A stretch of DNA of 6,573 bases, taken from Rhodospirillales bacterium. GTDB lineage: Bacteria > Pseudomonadota > Alphaproteobacteria > Acetobacterales > Acetobacteraceae. The notes under the pieces were generated by a model. It was not told the DNA's origin, searched no databases, and saw only the letters and a list, made by a program, of their open reading frames with translations. Below are positions 1 through 5,833 of this stretch, piece after piece; within the stretch, counting starts at the first letter, position 1, and every line of letters starts with the position of its first letter. Both the position numbers and the translations under genes were made by a program. The stretch spans positions 1 to 6,573 of the forward strand of contig JAGWZS010000103.1 in NCBI GenBank assembly GCA_018971905.1. Direction: 5' to 3'.

Positions 1-896
1 GCGTACCGCAACAGCCCGGCGACAAAATGCCCCATCAGCTCAGACATGCCAAGCGGACGATTTTCATCGTAAAAAACATTGGTGCCATCTTTGAACAGCG
101 AACAATGAATATGGCTGGACGAGCCCACTTTGCTGGCGCGCCATTTGGGTAAAAAGCTGGCGCTGACACCCTGCTGCCAGGCAATTTCCTTGGCCGCGTG
201 CTTGGCAATGGTATGCTGCTCGGCGCACAGCATCGCCGGGCCGTAGCGCAGGTTCAGCTCTTCCTGGCCGGTCTCGGCTTCGCCCTTGCTGCACTCAACC
301 TCAATGCCCGCAGCAAAGAGGCTGTTGCGCAAGCGGCGCATCACCGGCTCTTCCTTGGTGGTCTGGAAAATATGATAATCTTGGTTGAAGCCGCCTAAAG
401 GGGTAATGTCATGGAACCCGCGTTTGCGGTTTTCATCGACTGTGCCTTCAAAAAGAAAAAACTCCAATTCCGTTGCCATCATCGCTTCATAGCCGCCCAG
501 TGCCGCCAGGCGTTCAACCTGGCGCTTGAGCATCTGGCGCGGCGAATGCGCCACCGGCGCATGGGTGTGATGATCGACCACATCGCACAGCACCATCGCC
601 GTACCCTCCAGCCAGGGCAGCATACGGAAGGTCGTGATATCCGGATGCATCGTATAATCGCCATAGCCATTTTCCCAGGAGCTTGAGCGATAACCCCCTG
701 GCGTTGACATTTCGAGGTCGGTGGCAAGCAGATAATTGCAGCAATGCGTTTCATGCACGGCATGTTTGATGAAATTGCGCGCGTGAAAGCGCTTGCCCAT
801 CAGCCGGCCTTGCATATCCACCAGGCAGACGAGCACGGTATCAACCTCACCGGCCTCAATTTTCTTGACGATTTCACCCATCATTTCCTGAGACAT
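1..896 (-). CDS. Glutamine synthetase family protein, gamma-glutamyl-amine ligase type (3' end outside window)
   Basis: This is the N-terminal 298 codons of a glutamine synthetase fold enzyme. The start is the ATG at 896-894; an in-frame TGA lies five codons upstream, which excludes a longer form. The N-terminal beta-grasp region carries VDMQGRLMGKR (about residues 27-36), where the GKR resembles PuuA-type enzymes rather than housekeeping GlnA. GYGDYTMHPD (77-86) and RMLPW (91-95) follow. The catalytic domain shows metal-ligand motif ELEFFLF (143-149), the glutamate-binding region with ETGQEELN (208-215), and SSSHIHCSLF (259-268), which stands for the usual GSGMHxHxSL. The C-terminal part is missing, so the adenylylation-site region cannot be examined. 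Known relatives join glutamate to amines such as putrescine, other polyamines or ethanolamine using ATP, in the cytoplasm. The neighbouring amine/amino acid permease supports a catabolic or detoxifying role. The exact amine is not shown by the sequence, and a true glutamine synthetase of an unusual class is less likely but possible. Confidence 0.88.
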   Translation of the reverse strand, partial: MSQEMMGEIVKKIEAGEVDTVLVCLVDMQGRLMGKRFHARNFIKHAVHETHCCNYLLATDLEMSTPGGYRSSSWENGYGDYTMHPDITTFRMLPWLEGTAMVLCDVVDHHTHAPVAHSPRQMLKRQVERLAALGGYEAMMATELEFFLFEGTVDENRKRGFHDITPLGGFNQDYHIFQTTKEEPVMRRLRNSLFAAGIEVECSKGEAETGQEELNLRYGPAMLCAEQHTIAKHAAKEIAWQQGVSASFLPKWRASKVGSSSHIHCSLFKDGTNVFYDENRPLGMSELMGHFVAGLLRY

Positions 897-1088
897 GTTT
901 GGCAACTTTCAGCTTATCAGCACGGTCGAACACGGAGGCATCAAAACATACCCCGGGGCAACAGAAGCGCTTTCATGGATATATAAATTCCGCTCCCATG
1001 AGAGTTTAGCTTAGGTGTTTTGCGGCCAGCCGGGAAGGCCCGCGCCCCGCATACGAGCCGACCAAAAAACCAAGCCGGGGACCACGTG
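897..1088 (-). promoter_or_regulatory. Leader and presumed promoter region of the glutamine synthetase-like gene
   Basis: This gap lies between the permease terminator and the start of the ligase gene, so a promoter for the ligase is expected here. I see no convincing -35/-10 pair. An AT-rich stretch (TTTATATAT on the minus strand, about 979-987) could serve as a -10 region. Just upstream of it lies a near-perfect 12-bp dyad, CTCCCATGAGAG, at 993-1004, with one mismatched pair, which could be an operator. The Shine-Dalgarno sequence before the ATG at 896 is weak. No open reading frame in the gap looks real. Confidence 0.3.
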
Positions 1089-1121
1089 AAAAAGGCTCCC
1101 CGGCGTGCCGGAGAGCCTTTT
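1089..1121 (-). terminator. Intrinsic terminator downstream of the permease gene
   Basis: Arms at 1090-1103 and 1108-1121 form a 14-bp stem around a 4-nt loop, and the minus-strand transcript ends in five U residues (1089-1093). The only imperfect pair, 1099/1112, is a G-U wobble in the minus-strand RNA but a C-A mismatch in plus-strand RNA. The structure therefore fits best as a terminator for the minus-strand permease, whose stop codon is about 20 nt upstream. Confidence 0.82.
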
Positions 1122-1140
1122 GCCGTCAAGGGCTTTTACT

Positions 1141-2685
1141 CTAATCAACCGCATCGTTCAGGGCTGTTTCCTCCGCCTTGATCTCCGCGGCGCGGGCGGC
1201 GATCTCCGCCGCGTTGATCGGCGGGCCGGGGAAACGCGTGCGGGCAATACCAAACCAGATCACCGCCAGCAGCACCAGCAGGCCGATGAAGTAATTATCC
1301 AGAATGTCGTAAGGCGGGCGCGTGCCGATATAGATGATCAGCACCGCCCCCAGCGAGGTGATGGCCGCGAACGGCTTTGAAAGCCCACCGAGGCGGAACG
1401 GCCCAAACTCGGTCCAGGTTTTGCCTTCCGCAAACAGCCCGGCGAGGATCGGCATGGAATAAGAGATATAGAGGAACATGGCGCAACCCACGGCCAGCGC
1501 CGCAAAGGCCGGAGAGTACAGCGTGGCGGCGATGGAGAGCGCCACGGTCGCCCAGATCGCATAAACCGGCGAGCGGTGTTTGTGGTCCACCTGCTTGAGG
1601 AATTTGCTGCCCGGCAAGCCGCCGTCGCGCGAGAACGCATAGACCATGCGCGAGGTAGAGGTGACACCCGCCAGCGCACAGAGGAAATTGGACAGCACAA
1701 TGCCGATGTAAAGCACATCCTTCAGCGCGGCGGGCACCGGCAGGCTGGCCATCAGGTTGAAGATGATGTTGGCGCCGTCCGCCGCTGCCTTCACCGGGTT
1801 CGGCATGGCCAGGATAAAGGAGCACAGCATCACCAGGCCGCACACAGCCGACCAGAAAATGGCGTTGAGAATACCGCGCGGCACATTGCGGCGGGCATCC
1901 ACGGTCTCTTCAGACGTATGGGCCGAGCCGTCAAACCCGGTGATGGTGTAGAGCGGGTAAAGCAAACCCAGCCCGAAAATATAAAGATGACTGTTGCTCT
2001 GCGGCAGCACGCCGCCCCCGGCGTTGCCGGTGAAATTGGTAAACACGAACAGCCGGGAAAAGTCGAAATGCTGCACCGAATAGAGCATGGTGCCGGTAAG
2101 CAATGCGGCGATCACCAGAATGAGATAGCCGGAGAAATCGATCAGCTTGGTGGTGCTCTTGATGCCGAAATGGTTGAGCAGCCCCTGCGCGCCGGTAATC
2201 AGCACAACCGCGATGGTCTGCTGCTCAAACCCCCAGGCGGAGGTATTGACGTTAAAAATATTACCCAGAATCAGACCGTTAAACAGGCTGTAGACGCCCA
2301 CATTCACCGAGGCGATTACGAAAATAAGACCGAGCAGGTTGAACCAGGCCGTTACCCAGCCCCAGGCGCGGCCGCCCAGAATGGAGGACCAGTGGTACAG
2401 CCCCCCTGCTGTGGGATAGGCGGAGGCGATCTGCGCCATTGAACAGCCGACAATCAAGGCAAAAGCGCCGCCCACAACCCACCCGACCACGGTGGCAAAA
2501 GCGCCGCCGCCGCAATAGGCGCTCTGAAAGGCGGTAATGCCGCCGGCCAGGATGCAAATAATGGAAAAAGACACGGCGAAGTTGGAAAAGCCGTGCATAC
2601 GCCGGGAAAGCTCCTGCGCGTAGCCCATGCGGTGCAGGGTGGCGGCGTCGGCATCAAGTATCGCTTGTTCAGTCCGTTCGGTCAT
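1141..2685 (-). CDS. Amino acid/amine permease, APC superfamily (amino acid-choline transporter type)
   Basis: This 514-residue integral inner-membrane transporter has about 12 hydrophobic segments, roughly at residues 35-57, 62-86, 107-132, 156-173, 184-204, 233-251, 274-294, 324-341, 374-391, 396-416, 437-453 and 463-481. The conserved N-terminal run GFSNFAVSFSIICILAGGIT (32-51) is typical of the amino acid/choline transporter branch that includes GABA and choline permeases. SAYPTAGGLYHW (88-99), TGFDGSAHTSEET (249-261) with VPRGI (268-272), and FSRDGGLPGSKFL (351-363) are further family landmarks. The C-terminus is a short, charged cytoplasmic tail. Length is normal for the family. It probably imports an amino acid or amine by ion coupling. 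The gamma-glutamyl-amine ligase-like gene downstream suggests a polyamine, GABA-like or related amine substrate, but specificity cannot be read from the sequence. The ATG at 2685 is backed by a strong ribosome binding site. Confidence 0.93.
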   Translation of the reverse strand: MTERTEQAILDADAATLHRMGYAQELSRRMHGFSNFAVSFSIICILAGGITAFQSAYCGGGAFATVVGWVVGGAFALIVGCSMAQIASAYPTAGGLYHWSSILGGRAWGWVTAWFNLLGLIFVIASVNVGVYSLFNGLILGNIFNVNTSAWGFEQQTIAVVLITGAQGLLNHFGIKSTTKLIDFSGYLILVIAALLTGTMLYSVQHFDFSRLFVFTNFTGNAGGGVLPQSNSHLYIFGLGLLYPLYTITGFDGSAHTSEETVDARRNVPRGILNAIFWSAVCGLVMLCSFILAMPNPVKAAADGANIIFNLMASLPVPAALKDVLYIGIVLSNFLCALAGVTSTSRMVYAFSRDGGLPGSKFLKQVDHKHRSPVYAIWATVALSIAATLYSPAFAALAVGCAMFLYISYSMPILAGLFAEGKTWTEFGPFRLGGLSKPFAAITSLGAVLIIYIGTRPPYDILDNYFIGLLVLLAVIWFGIARTRFPGPPINAAEIAARAAEIKAEETALNDAVD

Positions 2686-2692
2686 CTACAGT

Positions 2693-2700
2693 CTCCCCTT
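2693..2700 (-). promoter_or_regulatory. Ribosome binding site of the permease
   Basis: The minus strand reads AAGGGGAG seven bases before the ATG at 2685, a strong Shine-Dalgarno match with normal spacing. It fixes the permease start. Confidence 0.75.
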
Positions 2701-2702
2701 GA

Positions 2703-2776
2703 GTCTTGCGTTAGACGTTTGGTTACTGCGGTAGCCACTCCGGAAGTATCGGCCGCACGTAAGGCGTGCGTGCCTT
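2703..2776 (-). promoter_or_regulatory. Structured 5' leader of the permease mRNA with competing hairpins
   Basis: If transcription starts near 2832, the permease mRNA has a leader of about 147 nt. Two small hairpins within it exclude each other: arms 2755-2759 with 2765-2769 (GCACG/CGTGC), and arms 2761-2765 with 2772-2776 (AAGGC/GCCTT). A third small hairpin (arms 2703-2706 and 2713-2716) lies directly before the ribosome binding site. The stems are only 4-5 bp, and no known riboswitch class is recognised, so a regulatory role is only a possibility. Confidence 0.3.
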
Positions 2777-2823
2777 TCCCTTATCTCTGGCGTTCTGAGC
2801 CCCCTCTCCCGGTTACTTGTTTT

Positions 2824-2875
2824 AAAGCTTAACGGCAGATGTTAGTGCTTTATTGCTTTATTGTCAGAAAGCTTA
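2824..2875. repeat. Pair of 8-bp direct repeats bracketing the permease promoter
   Basis: AAAGCTTA occurs at 2824-2831 and again at 2868-2875, 44 bp apart start to start. One copy touches the -35 box from upstream, and the other lies at or just downstream of the predicted transcription start. This placement suits a repressor or other regulator binding two sites about four helical turns apart. The repeats are short, so chance is not excluded. Confidence 0.4.
2839..2867 (-). promoter_or_regulatory. Sigma70-type promoter for the permease
   Basis: On the minus strand a -35 box CTGACA (2862-2867, five of six consensus bases) is followed by exactly 17 bp and a -10 box TAACAT (2839-2844, four of six). 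The predicted start is near 2832. The spacer contains a tandem 8-bp repeat (ATAAAGCA twice on the minus strand, 2846-2861). This is the best promoter match in the gap and it points toward the permease. Confidence 0.55.
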
Positions 2876-2940
2876 CGCACTTGGCCCCTACGGCGCAAGC
2901 GGGCGTTTCGCCGCCGCCCAAGGGCACCTGCCACCCCCCC

Positions 2941-2969
2941 TTGAATTTTTCCGCCCGCCGTGCTTTAGG
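2941..2969 (+). promoter_or_regulatory. Candidate promoter for the rpsF-rpsR-rplI operon
   Basis: TTGAAT (2941-2946) is followed by a 17-bp spacer and TTTAGG (2964-2969). The -35 box is good and the -10 box poor. It would give a leader of about 100 nt before rpsF. A better -10 hexamer, TATGCT, lies at 3008-3013 but has no -35 partner at a normal distance. A promoter somewhere here is expected because rpsF is the first gene of its strand. Confidence 0.3.
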
Positions 2970-3031
2970 CCCGCCTTCCCTGCCGGGTGCGTGGCATCGC
3001 GCCCGGCTATGCTCGCCCCGAATTCCCGGGC

Positions 3032-3047
3032 GGCCCCTACCAGGGCC
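3032..3047 (+). promoter_or_regulatory. Hairpin in the rpsF leader
   Basis: GGCCC (3032-3036) and GGGCC (3043-3047) form a 5-bp GC stem with a six-base loop CTACCA, about 30 nt before the rpsF start. A CCG trinucleotide (3061-3063) lies just before the ribosome binding site. Many bacteria have an S6:S18-binding leader with a bulged CCG upstream of rpsF. I cannot show that this sequence folds into that motif. Confidence 0.25.
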
Positions 3048-3075
3048 AGAGCTGATTTAGCCGAAGGGGGGACAT

Positions 3076-3549
3076 ATGCCGTTATATGAAACCGTGGTGA
3101 TCGCGCGCAGCGAGATCACCCAGGCCCAGGCCGACGCCGTGGCCGACGCCGCCACCACCACCATCGAAACCGATGGCGGCGCCGTTAAAAAGCGCGAATA
3201 TTGGGGCCTGCGCCCGCTCGCCTACCGCATCAAGAAGAACCGCAAGGGCCATTACATCCTGCTGGGCCTGGACGCACCTTCCGCCGCTGTGCAGGAAATG
3301 GAGCGCCAGCTCACCCTGCATGAAGACGTGCTGCGTTTCATGACCGTGCGCGTTGAAGAGATCTCGGAAGAACCCTCCGTGATCCTCTCCCGCAAGGCTG
3401 ATGACCGCGACCGCACCTTCCGTGGCCCCAAGCCTGCCGGGCGCTTTGAATCAGGCCGCAAGCGCGGCTTTGATGAGCGTGAGGAATTCCGCGCGCGAGA
3501 CGAGTTCCGCGCCGATCGTGACGATTATGGCGTCGAGGAGGATATCTGA
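3076..3549 (+). CDS. rpsF: 30S ribosomal protein S6
   Basis: S6 binds S18 and helps assemble the platform of the 30S subunit. The 157-residue product begins [15 protein letters not shown]. It carries the S6 core to about residue 95, including [18 protein letters not shown] (38-55) and the GHYILL strand (58-63). After residue 100 comes a long arginine/aspartate/glutamate-rich tail, which makes it longer than the E. coli protein (about 131-135 residues), as in several alphaproteobacteria. The tail contains a near-repeat, EFRARD then EFRADRD (137-149), and ends EEDI. The ATG at 3076 follows an AAGGGGGG ribosome binding site (3064-3071). The stop codon overlaps the start of rpsR, suggesting translational coupling. 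Confidence 0.97.
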   Translation: MPLYETVVIARSEITQAQADAVADAATTTIETDGGAVKKREYWGLRPLAYRIKKNRKGHYILLGLDAPSAAVQEMERQLTLHEDVLRFMTVRVEEISEEPSVILSRKADDRDRTFRGPKPAGRFESGRKRGFDEREEFRARDEFRADRDDYGVEEDI

Positions 3550-3824
3550 TGTCCGAAACCACCGAACCGACCGGCGGCCTGCGCCGCCCCGCCGTGGGTG
3601 CGCGCCGCCCCTTCTTCCGCCGGAAGAAATCCTGCCCGTTCTCCGGCGCTGGCGCCCCGGCGATCGACTATAAGGACGTGCGCCTGCTCTCGCGCTTCCT
3701 CTCCGAGCGCGGCAAGATCGTCCCGTCCCGCATCACCGCCGTGTCCGGCAAGAAGCAGCGCGAGCTGGCGAAAGCCATCAAGCGCGCCCGCTTCCTGGCG
3801 CTGCTGCCCTACGTGCTGAGCTGA
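3549..3824 (+). CDS. rpsR: 30S ribosomal protein S18
   Basis: S18 binds next to S6 on the 30S platform. The 91-residue protein has a basic N-terminal arm ([20 protein letters not shown], 11-30) and the conserved core [19 protein letters not shown] (39-57). The S18 signature [20 protein letters not shown] (60-79) follows, then the C-terminal [11 protein letters not shown]. It has only one cysteine (C29), so no zinc site. The extra N-terminal residues before LRRP are short and variable in the family. The start codon shares one base with the rpsF stop (TGATG). This ATG has no strong ribosome binding site of its own, consistent with translation by re-initiation after rpsF and equal production of the two partner proteins. 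Confidence 0.97.
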   Translation: MSETTEPTGGLRRPAVGARRPFFRRKKSCPFSGAGAPAIDYKDVRLLSRFLSERGKIVPSRITAVSGKKQRELAKAIKRARFLALLPYVLS

Positions 3825-3837
3825 GGGAGGCAGAACC

Positions 3838-4398
3838 ATGGCAAACATTGAACTGATCCTGCTCCAGCGCGTTGAAAAGCTGGGCCAGATGGGCGAGCTG
3901 GTGAAGGTAAAGCCGGGTTACGCCCGCAACTACCTGCTGCCGCAGGCCAAGGCCGTGCGCGCCACCAAGGCGAACAAGGAGCGTTTTGAGCGTGAACGCG
4001 TGCAGCTTGAGGCGCAGAACCTCAAACGCCGCGAAGAAGCCGAGCGCGTGGCCGAGCGCGTGGATGGCTTGACCGTCACCCTCATCCGCCAGGCTTCCGA
4101 GGCTGGCGCGCTGTATGGTTCGGTTTCCAGCCGCGACATCGCAGAAGCCGCCGCTGCCGCTGGCCTGTCCATCGACCGCAGCCAGGTGCTGCTGGTTCAC
4201 CCCATCAAAACCCTGGGCATTGCCACCGTGCGCGTTGAGCTGCACCCGGAAGTGCACATCCAGGTGAAGGTGAACGCCGCCCGCTCTCAGGAAGAGGCGG
4301 AAAAGCAGGCGCGCGGCGAAGTCATCGCCCGCGAGGAAGACGAGCAGCCGGACCTCGGCCCGCTCTTCGGCCAGGAAGAGGACGCCCCGGCGGCTTAA
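3838..4398 (+). CDS. rplI: 50S ribosomal protein L9
   Basis: L9 binds 23S rRNA near the base of the L1 stalk and helps maintain reading frame. The 186-residue protein has the N-terminal domain with [20 protein letters not shown] (1-20) and [18 protein letters not shown] (22-39). A long charged linker helix runs from about 44 to 75. The C-terminal RNA-binding domain (about 77-147) includes [14 protein letters not shown] (91-104) and HPIKTLG (121-127). Beyond residue 150 there is an acidic tail rich in glutamate; E. coli L9 (149 residues) stops near there. The ATG at 3838 is preceded by GGGAGG (3825-3830) with a 7-nt spacer, directly after the rpsR stop. No gene lies between rpsR and rplI, although some alphaproteobacteria carry a membrane-protein gene there. 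The gene is last in its operon. Confidence 0.97.
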   Translation: MANIELILLQRVEKLGQMGELVKVKPGYARNYLLPQAKAVRATKANKERFERERVQLEAQNLKRREEAERVAERVDGLTVTLIRQASEAGALYGSVSSRDIAEAAAAAGLSIDRSQVLLVHPIKTLGIATVRVELHPEVHIQVKVNAARSQEEAEKQARGEVIAREEDEQPDLGPLFGQEEDAPAA

Positions 4399-4421
4399 TC
4401 CGCCCCGGCCTTCCGCCCATC

Positions 4422-4455
4422 AAAAAGCCCTCGCGACCTTCGCGGGGGCTTTTTT
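4422..4455 (+). terminator. Intrinsic terminator of the rpsF-rpsR-rplI operon
   Basis: Arms at 4422-4435 and 4441-4454 form a 14-bp stem with a five-base loop ACCTT, ending in six T residues (4450-4455). The single non-Watson-Crick pair (4431/4445) is a G-U wobble in plus-strand RNA and would be a mismatch on the other strand, which supports the plus orientation. It starts 24 nt after the rplI stop. Confidence 0.9.
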
Positions 4456-4456
4456 C

Positions 4457-4487
4457 TTGTACCCCTTCCTTTCCGGGTGGTTAATAC
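4457..4487 (+). promoter_or_regulatory. Candidate promoter for the cyclopropane synthase gene
   Basis: TTGTAC (4457-4462) lies directly after the ribosomal terminator. TTAATA (4481-4486, 18-bp spacer) or TAATAC (4482-4487, 19-bp spacer) could serve as the -10 box. The spacing is somewhat long and the match moderate. A small dyad, CTTAT-TC-ATAAG, sits further downstream at 4503-4514 and could be an operator. Confidence 0.3.
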
Positions 4488-4560
4488 CCAACTCTCTCAG
4501 GCTCTTATTCATAAGCATTGCGGGCTCCCTGCGCCAAGCCAGGCCCCCGCGGGTTAGAAC

Positions 4561-4566
4561 AAGGAG
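4561..4566 (+). promoter_or_regulatory. Ribosome binding site that fixes a GTG start
   Basis: AAGGAG lies six bases before the GTG at 4573. An in-frame TAG at 4555-4557 rules out a longer protein, so this site decides the GTG start of the cyclopropane synthase. Confidence 0.8.
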
Positions 4567-4572
4567 ACTGAG

Positions 4573-5817
4573 GTGATCTGGCTGTATCGCAAGCTTCTGG
4601 ATCGCTGCCTGGCAAAGCTGGTGCGGCGGGGCTCTTTCCTGGTGCTCTGGCCCGATGGGTCACGAAGCGAATACGGCCGAACCGAAGGGTTCCGGGCCGG
4701 CATCCATCTTACAACCAACGATGCGGTCAAGCGGATCGCCCTGAATCCCGGCCTGGCCCTGGGCGAGGCGTATATGGACGGCTCCCTGGTGCCTCTGAAC
4801 GGCACCATTCACGACGTGCTCTGCGTGCTGATGGACAATCAGAACGATGTCCGGCTGCCCATCATTACCCTGACGCAAAAAACCGGCCGTTTGCTGCGGC
4901 CCATTCTGCAAGCCAACAACGCCATTCGCGCCAGGCAGAATGTCGCACATCATTACGACCTCAACGGTCGGCTCTACTCGCTCTTCCTGGACCGTGACCG
5001 GCAATATAGCTGCGCCTATTTCACCTCTGACGATATGTCCCTGGAAGATGCCCAGCTGGCCAAGAAGCGCCATATCGCCGCCAAGCTGAAGCTGGACCGG
5101 CCGGGACTGGAGGTGCTGGATATCGGTTGCGGCTGGGGCGGCATGGCGCTTACCTTGGCCAAGGAATTCGGCGCGCAGGTCACCGGCATCACCCTCTCGG
5201 AGGAGCAACTCGCCGCCGCGCGCGCCCGCGCCGAACAGGAGGGGCTGGCCGGGCAGGTGAGCTTCGAGCTGATGGACTACCGGGCGATGAACCGGCAATT
5301 CGACCGGATCGTCTCCGTGGGCATGTTCGAGCACGTGGGCGTGCCGAATTACGAAACCTTCTTCAGAACCGTGAAATCCTGCCTGAAACCTGACGGCGTG
5401 GCGCTCATCCACTCCATTGGGCGGTTCGAGGGGCCAGGGGCAACCAACCCGTGGTTTGCCAAATACATCTTTCCCGGCGGCTACTCCCCGGCCCTGTCCG
5501 AGGTTCTGGGGCCGGTGGAAACGACCGGGTTGCGCGTTGCGGACATCGAAATCCTGCGCCTGCATTATGCCAAAACCATCGCCCATTGGCGCCGGCGCTT
5601 CGCCGCCAACCGGGATGCCATCGCCAGCATCTACGACGAACGCTTCTGCCGGATGTTTGAATTCTATTTCTCTGGCTCGGAACTTGCCTTTCGCCTCTCG
5701 GACCATATGAATTTCCAGATCCAGCTGGTCCGCAAGCAGGAGGCGCTGCCCCTCACCCGCGATTATATGGTCGAAACCGAACGCCGCGCCACGCGGTTTG
5801 CCTCCACGGCGGATTGA
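4573..5817 (+). CDS. cfa: Cyclopropane-fatty-acyl-phospholipid synthase family methyltransferase
   Basis: Enzymes of this family transfer a methylene group from S-adenosylmethionine to the double bond of unsaturated acyl chains in membrane phospholipids, making cyclopropane fatty acids that stabilise membranes under acid or stationary-phase stress. The 414-residue protein has the N-terminal lipid-binding domain with LGEAYMDGSL (63-72). NVAHHYDLNGRLYSLFLD (123-140) and YSCAYF (145-150) follow. The SAM site is VLDIGCGWGG (181-190). EHVG (253-256), HSIG (280-283), YIFPGGYSP (298-306) and HYAKTIAHW (331-339) also match the family. C147, E253, H280 and Y332 correspond to the E. coli bicarbonate-site residues C139, E239, H266 and the active-site tyrosine; the E-to-H spacing of 27 is identical. 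It is slightly longer than E. coli Cfa (382). Translation starts at GTG. It has its own promoter region after the ribosomal terminator, and the peptidase gene follows by 16 bp. Confidence 0.94.
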   Translation: MIWLYRKLLDRCLAKLVRRGSFLVLWPDGSRSEYGRTEGFRAGIHLTTNDAVKRIALNPGLALGEAYMDGSLVPLNGTIHDVLCVLMDNQNDVRLPIITLTQKTGRLLRPILQANNAIRARQNVAHHYDLNGRLYSLFLDRDRQYSCAYFTSDDMSLEDAQLAKKRHIAAKLKLDRPGLEVLDIGCGWGGMALTLAKEFGAQVTGITLSEEQLAAARARAEQEGLAGQVSFELMDYRAMNRQFDRIVSVGMFEHVGVPNYETFFRTVKSCLKPDGVALIHSIGRFEGPGATNPWFAKYIFPGGYSPALSEVLGPVETTGLRVADIEILRLHYAKTIAHWRRRFAANRDAIASIYDERFCRMFEFYFSGSELAFRLSDHMNFQIQLVRKQEALPLTRDYMVETERRATRFASTAD

Positions 5818-5833
5818 GCGCAGACACAGGCCC

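Larger units (their letters stand above)
2686..3075. other. Divergent intergenic region between permease and rpsF, no gene
   Basis: This 390-bp gap separates two divergently transcribed genes. I find no credible coding sequence in it; the short frames lack family features and ribosome binding sites. Its permease half contains an AT-rich promoter segment (about 2820-2876) and a structured 5' leader. Its rpsF half is very GC-rich, with an imperfect inverted repeat at 2880-2922 (outer arms CTTGG/CCAAG, inner arms GGCG/CGCC), a C-run at 2934-2940, a candidate promoter and a leader hairpin. The sites are listed separately. Confidence 0.8.

Noticed and set aside
941..976. An 11-codon minus-strand mini-frame (MKALLLPRGMF) before the ligase gene, considered as a leader peptide
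   Set aside because: It has no Shine-Dalgarno sequence, no run of regulatory codons, and no terminator or antiterminator pair after it.
1576..2442. A 288-codon open frame on the plus strand inside the permease gene
   Set aside because: It is antisense to a well-supported transporter. The composition (many His, Arg, Gln, Gly) is typical of a shadow frame, and no family is recognised.
2880..2922. Imperfect inverted repeat considered as a terminator or operator between the divergent promoters
   Set aside because: There is no T-run, no gene ends there, and several alternative pairings are possible in such GC-rich DNA. It is kept only as a description of the gap.
2839..3089. Short plus-strand frames upstream of and into rpsF (for example 2839-3060 and 2853-3089)
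   Set aside because: They lack ribosome binding sites and family features, overlap promoter and leader signals, and the second runs into rpsF in another frame.
4520..4550. GCGGG/CCCGC hairpin in the leader of the cyclopropane synthase gene
   Set aside because: It has only a 5-bp stem with a 21-nt loop, which is expected by chance in GC-rich sequence, and it does not cover the ribosome binding site.
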